Assembly: GCA_963921425.1 (NCBI GenBank)
Contig: OY992835.1
Coordinates: 12,834,001 to 12,898,000, forward strand
Direction of reading: 5' to 3'
DNA: 64,000 nucleotides
From: Dryas octopetala
Taxonomy: Eukaryota; Streptophyta; Magnoliopsida; Rosales; Rosaceae
Part shown: piece by piece, positions 1 through 12,728 of the stretch
How the letters are laid out: each line of letters begins with the position of its first letter
How positions within the stretch are numbered: position 1 is the first letter of the stretch
Position numbers and translations under genes: made by a program
The notes under the pieces: generated by a model
Databases searched by the model: none
Told to the model about the DNA's origin: nothing
The model's input: only the letters and a program-made list of their open reading frames with translations

Positions 1-1390
1 AAATAAAAAGTTCAGATGATGAAATTACATTATAAAGCGAGAAAAAAGAGAGTAATTAGCTTCTAACTAATTATGCTCATGTTAGTTTAGTTCCTTCTTA
101 TGAGATGGCGGGCTAGAGCAGCCCAAAAATACAGCAAAAAATCACATCAAGATGGACAATGACAAAGGGGACCTTACCAAGCAAGCCGAGGACCAGAAGC
201 CACTAGCCATTAACCCAAAGTCTCCTTTAACGGGCTTACCAGATGAATGCACGCAAGCCCATTTACTGCACCCACCCATTATACCCACATAGCCCACACA
301 ATCATTCACACGCGTGACACGTGGGACGTGTGAAGCAAATGTCAAGGACTCTCAAACTTGGATTGGAAATTTGGAATTGGAGTGGGCACTGGGCAGTCAG
401 TCAGACTCGGTCAGTCACGCTCTTCATATATTACCAACTTAATTTTCATAAATCTGATCTCCACGCGCTGTGACAGGCGCGTCTGAGTTTGCTTCTTACA
501 GTGGGAGTGGGATGGTTGTTGACATGGCATTCATGGAGGTGAAGATGGGTGGAGAATTTGTTGCAGATATGGAGGTTTTGCAGGGGTTTTAGCTCAAATA
601 GGGAAAAGAGAAACCAACCAGAACAAACACCAGACACCTACTTAAATGCATTGCTATGATTTCGAACAAAAAATTGCATTGGTCCTCCAATTAATAAACA
701 ATGTCATTAATGCAACTGTAGTATTTTTCTCTTTTTTTTTATTTGTCATTGTAATTTCATGATTCAAAATTTCAAACTATTAATTTTTTAAATCATTATA
801 TAAATATATATTTACAAAAATTAACTAAATAAAAAATTATTTAACCATTTCATTATAAATTTATAATCAAATAAGATACTCTTGAGAGTTATTTGTTTGT
901 CAAAAATGATTTGAGACGTTTGGACACTCTTGTTATTAACTTTCTGTTGCCATAGCACCATCTGATTTGACTTTCCAATATCCATTTTCCCCTATTTCTT
1001 TCTTTTTATTTTTTATTTTTTTGGAAAATACCAGATATCTAGTTACACACTTACACCCTAACTACCAAATTTGAGGACTTGCAATGTACCATGGGCATGC
1101 ATTCTTACCATGATCTGTGTTAGGTGTCATTAAATTGAATCAGATCTACTAAGAATAAGAAATGTGCATGATTGCAATCAATTATTACCTACCAGAAAAG
1201 AACTTTTTATAACAGTACAACTGTACAAGTACAAATACCAAATGGTTTTCACTCTGTGTACACTTTTTTCTATGGTTTGTTTGTTTCTATTTTTTATATT
1301 TATGGAAATGGCAGTGTTATTTGTCTAGTGTTAACTAGGTTGATATATATATTGGCAAAAAAAAAAAAAAAGTTGATATATATATATACA
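1..1390. other. Intergenic, no gene recognised
   Basis: No open frame here looks like a protein-coding exon. A G-box core (CACGTG) lies at 318-323 in a moderately G+C-rich stretch (roughly 300-560), which could be a distal promoter or UTR of a gene outside the window. From about 660 the sequence is A+T-rich with T and A runs, typical plant intergenic DNA. Confidence 0.4.
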
Positions 1391-1819
1391 TGCTCCTTTT
1401 GTTGAGCCGTTGAGGTATACCTCAACTTATTTATATTGAGATATACTCTGTTGGGGCCCACACGAGTCGTTTTGTGTCGATCGGAACTATTCAATTTTTA
1501 CATCTCCATAGATAGATCATCATTACAAAAAATTAGTCAAATCGGAAATCATTTGCATATCTAACTTTGATCAAATAAATGGACGAATCAAATATTTTCG
1601 ATGAAACCGTTAATTTGTTTTATCAAAGTTAGATAGACAAATGATTTTCGATTTGGCTAATTTTTTGCAATGATGATTTATCAATGAAGATGATCCTTGC
1701 GAACAGTTCGGATCGACACAAAACGATTCGTGTGGGCCCCAACAAGGTCATACATCAACATAAATAAGTTGACGTATACCTCAACATAAATAAGTTGAGA
1801 TATACCTCAACAGAAGGAG

Positions 1820-1820
<1 letters not shown>
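1391..1820. mobile_element. Foldback MITE, copy 1
   Basis: Nearly the whole element is an imperfect inverted repeat. The left end reads CTCCTTTTGTTGAG and the right end CAACAGAAGGAG. Both arms carry GTATACCTCAACTTATTTAT, a GGGCCCACACGA block and TCAAAGTTAGAT near the centre. A second copy with the same ends and arms lies at 37480-37880. It sits in a TA-rich site (TATATA on both sides), so the target-site duplication cannot be measured. There is no coding capacity. The superfamily is unknown. Confidence 0.8.

Positions 1821-1849
<29 letters not shown>
1820..1849. repeat. (AT)n microsatellite
   Basis: About 15 uninterrupted AT units directly abut the right end of the foldback MITE. They may be the expanded target site. 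Confidence 0.9.
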
Positions 1850-1852
<3 letters not shown>

Positions 1853-2883
1853 TTTTGAGTTTGAATCCTCCAATCTTCAATATCTATTATTTATACTCAT
1901 TTTTATCGTGTTAACAAGTTGATTACACTAATCCAATACTGTCCACATAGTTGTTCATTTACCATTTATAATGGTGTTGCTGCTTGCTCCCTTTTAGAAA
2001 ATATATTAACTTTCAGTTGTACCAATTTGAGCACTCAACTTAACCAAGTTGATTATTTGAGCACTCCATCTTAGAGGAAAGTAGCATTTGAGTCATGCAG
2101 TTAGTACAAGTCAAATTTCCATTAACATTGTTTATGTGAAGACCACTTCTCTGGAATTCCTTCAACATGAAAAAAATCATATTCATCACAATTTCATTTG
2201 TTAATTACATCTTAGACAAAATTCATATGTGAAGAATACTTGCCTAGAACTCCTTCAACATGAACAGTATCATAGTCACCACAATTTCATTTGCTAATTA
2301 CATCTTAAGAGAAAAGAAAAAAAAAACGTGTTTTTTAATTCAATTTACGGCCAATAAATTGATTATTAAATACATACACTAAAAATCTTTAACAAAAATC
2401 TAAAATTTACTCAAAACAAATTATTCTTCTGTTCTTTTTTAGTGTAACTATTACCATGATCACCACCAACGACGTTGATGACAAAAATGATGCTGGACAA
2501 GATTATATAGCATCGTGATAGTGACTAAAATGACCAACTTTGGGTGTTGGATATCCATTGTTGTTAAATCAACTATGACTTATTTAGTTTTTTAATTTAT
2601 TTATTTTAAATAACCTGGCATAACCCAAAATAAACATAGCAATGAAAAAAAGTAATTAATCGTATCATGTTATATCATATAATTTGTGTAACTTGAGGCT
2701 CATTTAGAATAAAATAGATTATAATATATTGAGGATATTATATATTAATGGCTTAGGATGCTAATTTATTTGATTTCGGGTTAAAAGTCACATGGGACTT
2801 CTAGCTCTAATTATTAAATGTATTTATTCTTAAACTTGAATTTCTGAGTTTGAAATCTCATGTCCTCCAATATTTAATAAAGG
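1850..2883. other. Intergenic with a 93-bp tandem duplication
   Basis: No gene recognised. Two diverged direct copies, beginning ATGTGAAGA and ending AATTACATCTTA, lie at about 2134-2219 and 2227-2312 with a period of 93 bases. The rest is A+T-rich. Confidence 0.5.
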
Positions 2884-3390
2884 AGAACTTATATTTAGGT
2901 CATTTAATTTAACAATTTATTGATTAAAGCTTTATGATTTTTAAAATTTTAACTAAAGTCCAATAATATTGTAACTATTTCATATTACATAATATTGGTC
3001 TATTAGTTTTAATTTTTTCCACACATATTAGGTGTTGAGCCCTTGATAGTTATTTTTGAGTGTTCGATAATGCATTTTTACTTGTCTCAAGTCCTGATTT
3101 TTCGGCTTTATATTAGATTTTAACTTTGAAATTTTGGATATGCCCAAAATCTCAGAGTTAAAACCTAACATATAGTCTCCACAAATCTCATTTTATACTC
3201 TAGAAAGGTATGAAGTGAATTTATACCTTATACCTTTAAAAAATAAAAAAATAATGACATATTTCTTGAACAAAGCAACGGCCAAAAGACTTTATTTAGA
3301 ACAAATAAGGGCTTTATTTAAAAATAAAAAAAGTCATAAATGTTTTTTTTTCTAAATAAGAAATGTTAGAAGGATTAAATTCTAATTTAG
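2884..3390. repeat. Dispersed repeat, copy A
   Basis: This segment is the reverse complement, with many changes, of 18745-19225. Shared landmarks include AATATTGTAACTATTTCATA, the CTCGAAAATG/TTTTTGAGTGTTCG block, a CCCAAAATCTCAGA block and a GTCATAA run next to poly-A/T. The ends are not clean inverted repeats and no target-site duplication is clear. It is probably an old non-autonomous transposon of unknown class. Confidence 0.6.
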
Positions 3391-3680
3391 AAACAGGTTA
3401 AATAGGTTTTACATTTCATGTTATTTGATTAGAACAACCTAATTGGTTAGTTATTAAAGGAATTACAGAAATCGTGTGGTGTTATTCGATTAATAAGCGG
3501 ATCATCCTTGTGTTGGGTCATTGCCACAAATACAATTAGTGAAACGAGTATGCAACTTGTGTCTGTATGAACTCAACGTAAAACCTAAATCTCAACACAA
3601 TTTCGACACGACCCGCTTGTATGAATTGCAGTCCCTAATCGTGACTCATGAGCTCCCCACACCCTAAGCCACATCATTAA
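3391..3680. other. Intergenic; target site at its right edge
   Basis: No gene recognised. The last three bases, TAA (3678-3680), are the left target-site duplication of the Harbinger-type element that follows. Confidence 0.5.
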
Positions 3681-5187
3681 GGGCCCGTTTGTTTCACCTT
3701 CTTAGTAGGGATTGGCTTAGTTAAGACCCTAAGCCCATGTTTGGTGAGAGTAGGATTAAAAAAAGAGGGGCTTAGTGAATCCCCTCTAACTTAAATGAAC
3801 CTTCTTAGATGGGCTTAGTGAAACCCATGAGAAAGTGGAGGTTTAGCTAAGAACCTTCTTGGCTTGTACTAGCTAAGACGCACCCCACCCGAGCAACCAT
3901 CCCCAGCCCGTCCTTCGCTTCTCCCCCCCCAACCCAGCACATCCCCACCCCACCCCCCAGCCCAGTCGCACCCCCCCCACCCAGCCCCCCAGTCGCACTC
4001 CGCCCACCCAGCTCCGGCCCCATCGCACCCTCCACCCAGATCGTACTCCGCCCACCCAGCTCCGGCGGAAAGCAGAAGCAGAAGCTCCAAGTGAACGCAC
4101 ACTTGATCGGGACTCGACCATCAGGAAGGACTCGCGATTTCACATGGGTTCAGGCCTTGTCAGTGATGTTCGAAACTCACACCCTGGTCATTGCAGCGAA
4201 GAGGGTCTCAAAGTGGGATGACAAAGTTGATGCTGTCATGGTGAAATGGGATGGTGAGGCTATTAGCATCCCCACCGACGGAGAGGCCGAATGGAGGACT
4301 CATGGGGACGAAAGAGAGGTAATCATCGAAAGAACAGACGACACAAACAACGTAAGAGTCACGGTCTCAGGGCTCCTGGAAATGGACATAAAGGTCAGGC
4401 CTATTGGAGAAGAGGAAAACAGAGTTCACAAGTACCAAATACCAAGTGATGACACTTTTGCTCACTTGGAAACACAGTTCAGATTTTCCAATTTGTCTGA
4501 TGAGGTGGAGGGAGTTTTGGGCAAGACTTACAGGCCTGGATATATTAGTCCAGTCAAGAGAGGAGTCCCAATGCCAATGATGGGTGGGGAGGACAAGTAC
4601 CAAACCCCATCTCTCTTTTCACCTCTCTGCAAGGTTTGCAGGTTCCAAACAACTACTCAATCTCAATCTGGGCTTGCACAGTACTGATAATCATCAACAT
4701 GGGTTTTCTTAATTGTTTTCATTGATCAGGTGTTTCATTTATAAGCATCTGGTTTTTGGGTGACTAATTTAATTAGCATAAAAACAATATTGGAATTGTT
4801 CAAAAAATTCAACAGTAAATAAGAAAGTTATAGCATTTTAAAAGTGGTCACCCCAATTCATTGCATTGAAACTATTTTAAGAGATTTTATAATTTAATTA
4901 TTTAGGTCTTCAAACTAAATTGAAATTTTTTTATAATTAATATGTTTAATTATTTTAAAAATTAAATATGGGGATTTATGATTTTGTTTCAAAAATTAAT
5001 TTTCCAACTTGTTAGTCCTGCACTGCACCAAACATAGGACAAGACTATTTTCATTATCCAGGTTGTTAGTCCTGCACTACACCAAACATAAAGGCAGTTC
5101 TTAGCTAGCTTAGTCCATGCCAAGCTAGTCCATGCCAGTCCCGATAGCTAGTCCATGCCAAGACAGTCCTGTGAAACAAACGAGGCC
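3681..5187 (+). mobile_element. PIF/Harbinger-type element carrying a gene fragment
   Basis: The left terminus GGGCCCGTTTGTTTCAC and the reverse complement of the right terminus GTGAAACAAACGAGGCC match at all but two or three positions. They are flanked by TAA on both sides (3678-3680 and 5188-5190). A 3-bp TWA target duplication with GGSC...GTTTG ends is typical of PIF/Harbinger/Tourist elements (established knowledge). No transposase is visible. Instead the interior holds a C-rich stretch with short tandem repeats (about 3880-4070), a root-cap-domain gene fragment (4091-4687), and a right arm with repeated TTAGTCCTGCACT and AGTCCATGCCA motifs. I infer a Pack-type (gene-capturing) non-autonomous element. 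Confidence 0.75.
4091..4687 (+). pseudogene. Captured root-cap / LEA-related protein fragment
   Basis: The open frame encodes the C-terminal part of a Root_cap (PF06830-type) protein, recognised from the conserved run THTLVIAAKRVSKWDDKVDA, then GEAEWRT, VRVTVSGLLEMD, HLETQFRF, and the end block GVPMPMMGGEDKYQ...SLFSPLCKVCRFQ. The stretch has no stop and ends in TGA after ...SGLAQY. The native N-terminal half is missing: the open frame begins at a GTG and the first internal ATG is at 4168. The neighbouring DNA on both sides is transposon sequence, so this is a captured exon rather than a complete gene. It may be transcribed, but there is no evidence for an intact product. Family assignment is from memory of the family and is fairly sure. 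Confidence 0.75.
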
Positions 5188-5190
5188 TAA

Positions 5191-5704
5191 GTGAGAGCAT
5201 CACCATTTTCCACTTCTGTCCTTCAATTCCCCCCTCTCACCCTCAGCTCAAAAGCGCGTCCGAATAAACAATCCAAACCTACAAACCCTATCTGAATAAA
5301 ACAATTATCTATAAAAACCCAAAACAAGAAAAAGGAAAAAGCCACGCGAGCAAGGCCCAACAGTGCCACGTATGCAGAGTGTGGTGGCCCACAGAAAACA
5401 CACAAATAGAGAGAGAAAGAGAGAAATCCACACAAAGAGGAAGAAGTGGAAGGGGCTTGTGGCTTGTGACTTGTGAGAGTTGTTGCGAGAAACACAAAAA
5501 AGGAAGCATCAACCACATATAAAAGCATCCCCCTCGTTGTAATTTATATTCTTCTTTCTTTCTTTCTACACACACAACCCACATAAAAGATTTTCTCTCT
5601 CTCTCTCTACCTCTCTCTTTCGCCACCCTCTTTCTCTCTCTACACAACCAACTAGAAAAAGAAACCCAAACAAACGAAACGCAAGCACATACAACGCCAA
5701 CACT
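5191..5704 (+). promoter_or_regulatory. Promoter and 5' UTR of the EAR-motif gene
   Basis: A TATA box (TATAAAAG) lies at 5518-5525, about 180 bases before the ATG. Downstream is a long CT-rich leader (roughly 5548-5640) typical of plant 5' UTRs. The transcription start is inferred at about 5550. Confidence 0.6.
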
Positions 5705-8700
5705 ATGGCCACTGCATCAGCTACTGAAGACGACGATTGGGTCAACCTGGCCTTCACCCACGACGCCGTCGTCGCCGACCTTCTCCTCCACCTCACCCGC
5801 ACCGAGCCGCCGCCGCAGCCACTGTCCAAGCGCAGCAGCCTGCACACCCTCCCGGCTCTCCAGCTCGACTGGAGCGTGCGGCAGAGGCGCTCCTCCAAGC
5901 ACGTGCCACGTCACCACCACCTCCATGTGGACGACAACGACGCCAACAAGAAGAAGAAGGGCGAGCCCGCCGCCAGAGCCAGCCCCACCACGCCGCTCTC
6001 CTTCAGCGGCGCCACCACTTCGGTAAGCGGCGCCGCCATCGACGGCTCGGAAGAGTCCAGCAAGCCCCCCAAGCCCATCGACGCCGCTAGATCTAAGGTC
6101 TGTCTCTGTCACTGTGGCTTTTGTTGTGTCTGACTCATTTGGAGTCGGGTCGGATTCGTGGGTCTGGGTTCGGTGTCGTGTGTTTTAGTGGCTTTTTAAT
6201 GACGAAAATACCCCTGGAAAGGTTGGATATTTACAGTGGAAAAAGGTTCAGTTTTCGGGACGAGTCAGATGGGATAGATTTGCCTGGCCTTGGGCACCTG
6301 TCAGATTCCAACTGTTCGTTTTCTTTCCCATGCCCCATTATAGCCCCGTCCGTATGCATGGGGATGCTTCGTGGCCGCCGAGGCCAATTCGGTCATTTTG
6401 CTGACCGGACCGGTCCTGTATTCGCCGGTCGTGTTTGGACTGGCTGTTGTCGTTTTACCACTGTCAACATCTTTCTGGACCGAAATGCCCTCACCGTTCC
6501 CATTAATTGACCTTCCATTTAAAAAAATCGTTCGATTTTTATTTCCCTTCTCAGTGAAAATAGGTGACTTCCGTTCAACGCAATGAACGCATGGATTCAG
6601 AGAGGACTCGATGACACTTTCACGTTTTGTTTTGTTTTGTTTTGTTTTTTTTTTCTCATTTATTTTCCGCTCCCTATCACGCTTTTTTCATTCGGAAAGA
6701 CCAAAATACCCTTTTGTTGAAGGGCATTTTCGTCATTCAAAAAAGTCTCAGCCAACCCCAGGAAATGTCCAACACTCTCCAACCCCAACTCCTAGTGTCG
6801 GAGTCAACACAGTACCCCATTGGCATTTGGCAGGTTTTTTTCTCAAAATGACGCAACTCTCCTCGCTAAAGTCAAACCGTACTCAATGCTTTAAGGGCAT
6901 TTTGGTCAGAGAAATACATCGTCACCTGCTTTATCGGTGGCGTGTTTTCGTGGCAAAATAGGTCTACGTGTTCAGTGTGTGGTTTGGTGTGGTGCTGGTA
7001 GTGGTTGTGTGTGCAGCAGCGTAAGAAATGGTTAGGTGTGGTCGGCCGCAGTTTGGCGTTTCCTGCGGGCGCATACTAAAAAGCCAAATCGACGTCGTTT
7101 CTACGCCAAATAACACCCGGGGAGAGAGGCGTATTAAAATAAGACAAAAAAATATTTGTCTGTTATTGTATCTGCATGACAGCTTGATCGGCAACCCTTC
7201 TTTTATAGAAAGCTTGGATCCAAAAGGCTGTTGTTCTAGCTTGAATGACAGCCTGGCATGTTAGGGTTTCAATGTTTGGTGGGGTCCAAAAAAGATTAGA
7301 ATTTTGAGTCAAATAATATATATATTTTTTATATATATATGGGATTGAGAGTTGAAACTTGAAAAGATTTTCAAATGGGACAAGTGCTTTGTTTTTTGGG
7401 GTATCAAATAGTGAGAGACACTGTAGAAGTGGCTCTTGGGTGGGAAGACCACCTTTGTCACCCAAATTGTTAATGATACAACAAGCTCACTTCTTGTTCT
7501 TTGGTATCAACCAAACTCAGAAGGCCTTATCATTATCAACTAACATTAGGGCCATCAAGGATTTTATTTATTTATTTTCCTTTTACCTTTTTCCTTTTTC
7601 TTTGGGTTAAGAAATGAAATGAAATCTCTACCAGTATGTGTGGGATGCCCATTTGAAATGGTCTTAATGTGAATACATGACCAGTGAAGCGCATGTTGTC
7701 ACGAGCAAGTCATGAGAGACCCTTTTTTAGGCCTTGGAGCGTTGAAAATTTCTGGATTTATTGCTGCGTGGACCATGTAGTGACTTCCACACAACCACAT
7801 GTGTACTTGGGTTCATGCTCGCAGGGTTTTGCTTTCTTGTATTTGTTCACCTCTAAATTTAAAATAAACTTTTACCTTTGTCTCATTATGAAACGGTGTT
7901 ACCTGCACATGCTTATTTTGTTTTATAATTTTAAGCTGTTTGAGAGCCTTAGTTTCCTAACAGTGAAACTTGCTGAAAAATGCTTTGTTGACTAATTTTG
8001 TTGTTTTATGTTGGGTGTGTGTAGGTTTCTGTTAGAAATGAAACAACCACTTCCAAGAGGCCAAGAAAGAAGAAGGTAAATTTATCATATGTATTCTTTC
8101 CACGAGGGACGATATTCACGAAAGGTTAATGACATATTGTTTGAACAAAAAGAAAGTCCAACAAAGGATATTAATGTGTTATGGCTAACAGATATCTTAC
8201 CTTAAAGTCTTAAACCACAACTGCCCAAGTACGATTAATGTATCATGGACAGTGCATACACTATATAACATATCTTTGCTTCTTAGATCATAAAAAAGTC
8301 AAAAGAAAATGACCTTGATTGGGCTTAAATTTGGGATCTTTAATTTACTGCATGTACCAAGCTTTACCTTTGGAATAAATAACTCAGTGGTTGCAGTTAC
8401 TCTTTCTTCTACGCGCAACGGCATACCAGTAATTTCTATGACTGATTTCGTAGACTACTATTGCTAAAACTAGTATTATAGGAGGTCTAGTTTTGAATGA
8501 TGTAACCAGTCTAATTGTATGTCTGCCAGTGGAATTTGTTGTTGAAAAGTAAATGGGAGTACATCTCATTCTCAATGTCACGTGACAAACTTGGACGAGG
8601 CACCAAAACTAGTATACTTAGTTCTCTATGTAAAAGAATTTTGTGGGTCGAATGTATGAAAAACCTTACTGCCATTACCTTGCCATTTGCTTGAGGAAGA

Positions 8701-10361
8701 AGTGTTTTAAGGCTATGCATTTCCCCTCAACTCCCCTGTTCTTTCTTTTGTTTGTTTAGATTCATATCTCATAGTGTAGTAGTGTAGTAAAGATGTTCTC
8801 ATGGCTGCATGCAGACATTAGCTGAACTTAAAGAGGAGGAGAGTCTGCTGTTGAAGGAAAGACGAAATTTGAAAAATGTATGTGTCTCTGAGAAAAGATA
8901 CCTATTCCTTTCATCTTCCTTTAAGAAAAGATACCTGAATATTGATTTCTTAAATCATCCTCTGAGCAGGAACTGGCAACTCTACACCTCACTGTTGAGA
9001 AACAGAGGGCCGCAAACGAAAGCTTGAAAAAAATAAAGGTGAAATGCTACTACTATACTCTTTTAACTATATATATGTGTGTGTATGTTTATCACCCCTG
9101 CATAATTATATCCAACTTAAGATGCATTTGAATTTTTGTGAAACTTAAAGTGAAACCAACTGATTCATTTTTGTCTCATAAAAACAATTCATTTTTGTAT
9201 GTGCATATATACGGATGTTATTGTGTAATAGACCAATTGTTTTACCTAGTTGATATATTTGGGTCAATACATGATAAATGCAACATGGTTTAGTTGTCAT
9301 ACCCAAATCACTTTGCATGTTTTATCAAATTCTCAATTTGATTAAATATGACTAATTATCGAAAACTAGTCCAAAGATTTTGTTTATGCATGGCATTGCA
9401 CATGGTCTGACAAGGGTTGACTTGACATTTGAGGAATGCCCAATCTCCATTAGCTAATGTATGCTGACATGAGGTGCTGATTGTGCAACCTAATGGCGTT
9501 ATGTTATCTTAGATTTTTATTTAAATGAGAAGCTATGATAGTCAGAGAAAATGCAACCATTGGAAAATAAAGGCTTCCAATGTGTTTTTGTGAAAAATTG
9601 ATCCTTGCATGTTAAAGAGTTAACATCACTGAAAGCATAGGATAATATTTATGCCTAAAATGTGCTGATTTTCTTACCTTTTTTTGGGTAGATTTCACTG
9701 TCTTAGATGATCCTAGAACTTCTAGTCATCTCAAAGGAGTGATTAACGTCTCCATTTTTGGGGCCTTTGTCGCATCATTTACGATTGCAGATGTCAATGT
9801 CGTGAAAGTTATTAGGTAGACTTGTAGTTGTGTCTGCTTAGAGTTGTTAATTTGATACAGATCAAGTATCAGAACATTTTTACATCAGTGCAAAACCTTT
9901 CTCATTCCCTTATTATCACATTCATATAATTGACTTAAAGAAGTCCACATCGCTAGGTCTCAGAATTTATACATCTGGACATTATGTATATATAATGTAT
10001 GCATGATGTGGTAAGAATATATTATAGACAGGTACAACATGGATTTTAACAGTGGTTTCCTGTTTCGTTACAGCTTGATTTGCAGTTGCAGCAGACGACG
10101 ATGAAAGTTTCGACTTCAGCTGCATCTGGTGAAGCCGTTTGGCACCAACTTAAGCAAGTAAATGCAGTTGGTGACCCTACTACAATCATGCCAACAAGTG
10201 TCCATTGCAATTATCTGAGCGCTTCACAAAGCTCCCGTCCACCAAATGTTTCTTGCAAGGTACAAGAAGTTGGCAGCAAAGAAGCTGCCTTCCCACTCCC
10301 TGATTTAAACCTTCCATTTGAAGACGATCGTAACTCTGAGGTTTTATATGGAATGAGCTGA
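5705..10361 (+). CDS. Basic/leucine-rich coiled-coil protein with C-terminal EAR motif
   Basis: Five exons, all joined in phase 0: 5705-6097, 8025-8075, 8815-8877, 8970-9038 and 10074-10361. They give 287 residues, and every intron has GT-AG ends. Exon 1 gives an acidic start (DDDWVN), a His/Pro/Arg-rich body and Ser-rich linkers. Exon 2 ends in a basic cluster (KRPRKKK, a likely nuclear signal). Exons 3-4 form a Leu/Glu/Lys-rich helix (LKEEESLLLKERRNLKN then ELATLHLTVEKQ), which resembles a basic region plus short zipper. The last exon ends FPLPDLNLPFEDD, matching the DLNxxP type of EAR repression motif. I infer a nuclear, possibly dimerising, transcriptional co-repressor-binding protein. 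I do not recognise a named family. Introns 1 (about 1.9 kb) and 4 (about 1.0 kb) hold no clear gene. Confidence 0.85.
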
Positions 10362-11422
10362 GAAGATTCAAACGTATACTAATATTCAGTCTTTTTCTAA
10401 TTATGCGGCATCAAGATCATCATCAGCAACATTTGGCTTAATAAGATATAGTTCATCCATTCATCCTAACTGTGTTGTAGGTTGACAGACTGAAAGTGTA
10501 AGTATAAAAACCAGTTTACCGTGACCGCTTCATGAAGTGAATGCGGATATTTGTTGCTTCATGCATGAAAGCAAAGCACTGAGGGTAGTGTGTAGAGAAC
10601 TAGAGTTCCTAACCCATTAGTTAATACATTCTTCCTTTTTCTGGTTTCTTCTATATTTGTCTGAACTCTGAAGTCCTATGGGGATATTGACTGCATAGTG
10701 TAATTACTCCATAATTAATTTTTTTTTTTTACTCCATAATTAATTTTAATCTCAGCCTACTTTGAAAATACCGTTGGTTCTTGTATTTTATGTTATTTTT
10801 GGTCTTTGTTGTCTGTACCTTTTTTGGGGTCCTACTCCCTCCACTATAATATTATTTCCCTTGGTTTCCCAATGGAGTTATAGATCGATAATAGATGGTC
10901 TCATTTTAATTGAAGGGCTGAGATTATTTTGGAAGATGTTTGTTAGGGGCAAGTTTGAAGGGTAGGTTGCTTTAAATTTCTGAAGGGGTAACAGTTCACA
11001 CGTATCTCCGCAAGATGGGTTTGTCAGTATGCTTTTTTATTAGTAGGGGGTTGGCAGACTGCTGCATATAGATCTCAAGCTCCAAACTCCTTATTTTTTA
11101 CATTTTCTTCTTCTGAATACAAAAAGACTATTAGTAAAGTATTTTTTTTTGATGCATTGTTATTTCCCAAAAAAAGAAAAACAGTACATATAAAAAAAAC
11201 TTATATATGAACAAATCTTTATGTTAGTAGTGGAAAAGTGAATCCATCAAAATTTAAGAGCTAAAAATGTGTTTATATGTCATGCAATATTAGTATGATA
11301 GAATTCTTTTGGATTCATAACAATATTATTTGTTGAAAGCCTGAATAAATTAAAAATTATATATCACTATCAGGTGTTGTAGAATAACCATGAAGTGAGA
11401 GAAACAAACACGTTTACCGTCC

Positions 11423-11462
<40 letters not shown>

Positions 11463-11745
11463 CTTAGTGATGGATTATTTCATCATACTTACAAGGTAAC
11501 TTTAGAAAACTGACAATATTAGTAAGTGGAGCCTGAATAATTATATATATAATCGTAACTCGTTATCGTAGCCAAGAGGCACGACTAAAGCATCGATCCA
11601 CCACTCAACTACCAAGCCATGGAGAAAAAGTTTTATAAAAAGAAAAAAGAAGAAGCCATGGACATAGTCATTTGATTGGTAGTATCAGAGTCAATACCGT
11701 AGAAGGACACATACATTTTCCTCGGAATATTAATTGCAATTGTGG
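10362..11745. other. 3' UTR and intergenic; (TA)n tract; promoter of next gene
   Basis: The first few hundred bases are presumably the 3' UTR of the EAR-motif gene. No other coding region is seen. A (TA)n microsatellite lies at 11425-11459. TATAAAA at 11634-11640, about 105 bases before the next ATG, is a plausible TATA box for the cysteine-rich gene. Confidence 0.5.
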
Positions 11746-12728
11746 ATGAGTTTGAAGAAGAGGCATATTGCAATAACCACCATGAGTGTATTGATTTTGG
11801 TTATACTTGCAATTAGTGTTGTGCAAGCTACTGACCCTCCCTCTCCCTCTCCCTCTCCCTCTCCATTTTCTTCCCTTCCTGTGCCTGTTGTCTCTTCCAC
11901 TGGATCACTTGATTTTGTTTATACCCAAGAATGCTTTGAAAGGTATAAACCACACTGTGACGTGTACAAATTATGCGAGGCCAATGCATACATCCATTGT
12001 TTGAAGTCAATTATAATAGAATGCACTAAGGAACTCAGCGAAACCTCACTTGTGCATGGTTGTACTTTTGGTTGTGTAGAATCAATGGGCCACAATCTTG
12101 GATATGGTACTACTACTTTCTTGCCTTTTTCTTAACTTCTCAAGATGACTTTTGCTGATATTATAAATATGCCCAACTCATTTCATGTTTTCACTTGATT
12201 CTTTTAAGAATTTATAGTATAAGGCAAAACTCTAGCTATATAGAAAACTTATTCTGTATAATCATAACACGATGACATTGTGTAACTAATCAATGTGTTA
12301 TAATAATATGTTCAATTGTTATAGGAAGAATTCACTATAAGGATTTAGAATGCTTTATTTGTTTTCTTAGTAAAAAATTTAGTAATATGCCTGAAGATAT
12401 TTAGATCTAAACTGAAATTTTTTATATTTTATTTTGCTGGTAATCTAAACTGAAAAGTTGATGTTAAAAAGTTAATTCAATTAGTCCAAGGGAAATTAAA
12501 AACAAAAATTCATTTATTTGACAAGGAAGATACATTTTCACATAGTGCAAAATTAGAGAGAAAATTAAATGAAGAAAAACAAAAGGTAAAAATCACATTC
12601 TTATGGACATTTCTAATTATGCAGATGCAATGTGGAGACAGTTGTGTAAAATGATTGCAAGAAGCATAGAAAAATGTCGGAGGAAGGGGACTACTGTTCA
12701 CAAGTTATGGTTTGGGAGAGAAGCTTAG
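11746..12728 (+). CDS. Small secreted cysteine-rich (thionin-like) protein
   Basis: Exon 1 is 11746-12106. The first true ATG gives MSLKKRH, followed by a hydrophobic signal peptide ending near VVQA (about residue 28), a short Pro/Ser tract (PSPSPSPSP) and a Cys-rich part (ECFERYKPHC, KLCEA, GCTFGC). It ends in phase 1 before GT. A candidate second exon at 12625-12728 follows TTATGCAG in the right phase and adds 34 residues with two more Cys, for about 154 residues in all. The paralog at 29249-30682 shares the signal-peptide/SAVQA boundary, the CTFxC motif and the intron position and phase. The spacing resembles plant thionin-like secreted proteins, but function is not shown. Exon 1 is firm. 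Exon 2 is less sure because its tail differs from that of the paralog. Confidence 0.65.

Noticed and set aside
6121..7995. Open frames within the first intron of the EAR-motif gene
   Set aside because: No domains, no splice structure, and composition like intron DNA.
10401..10430. GGCATCAAGATCATCATCAG considered as a miR172-type site
   Set aside because: Too many differences from miR172 or its target, and it lies in a 3' UTR without a hairpin partner.
11681..11695. GTAGTATCAGAGTC considered as another retrotransposon primer-binding site
   Set aside because: It lacks the TGGTATCAGAG core and has no LTR-like repeat on either side.
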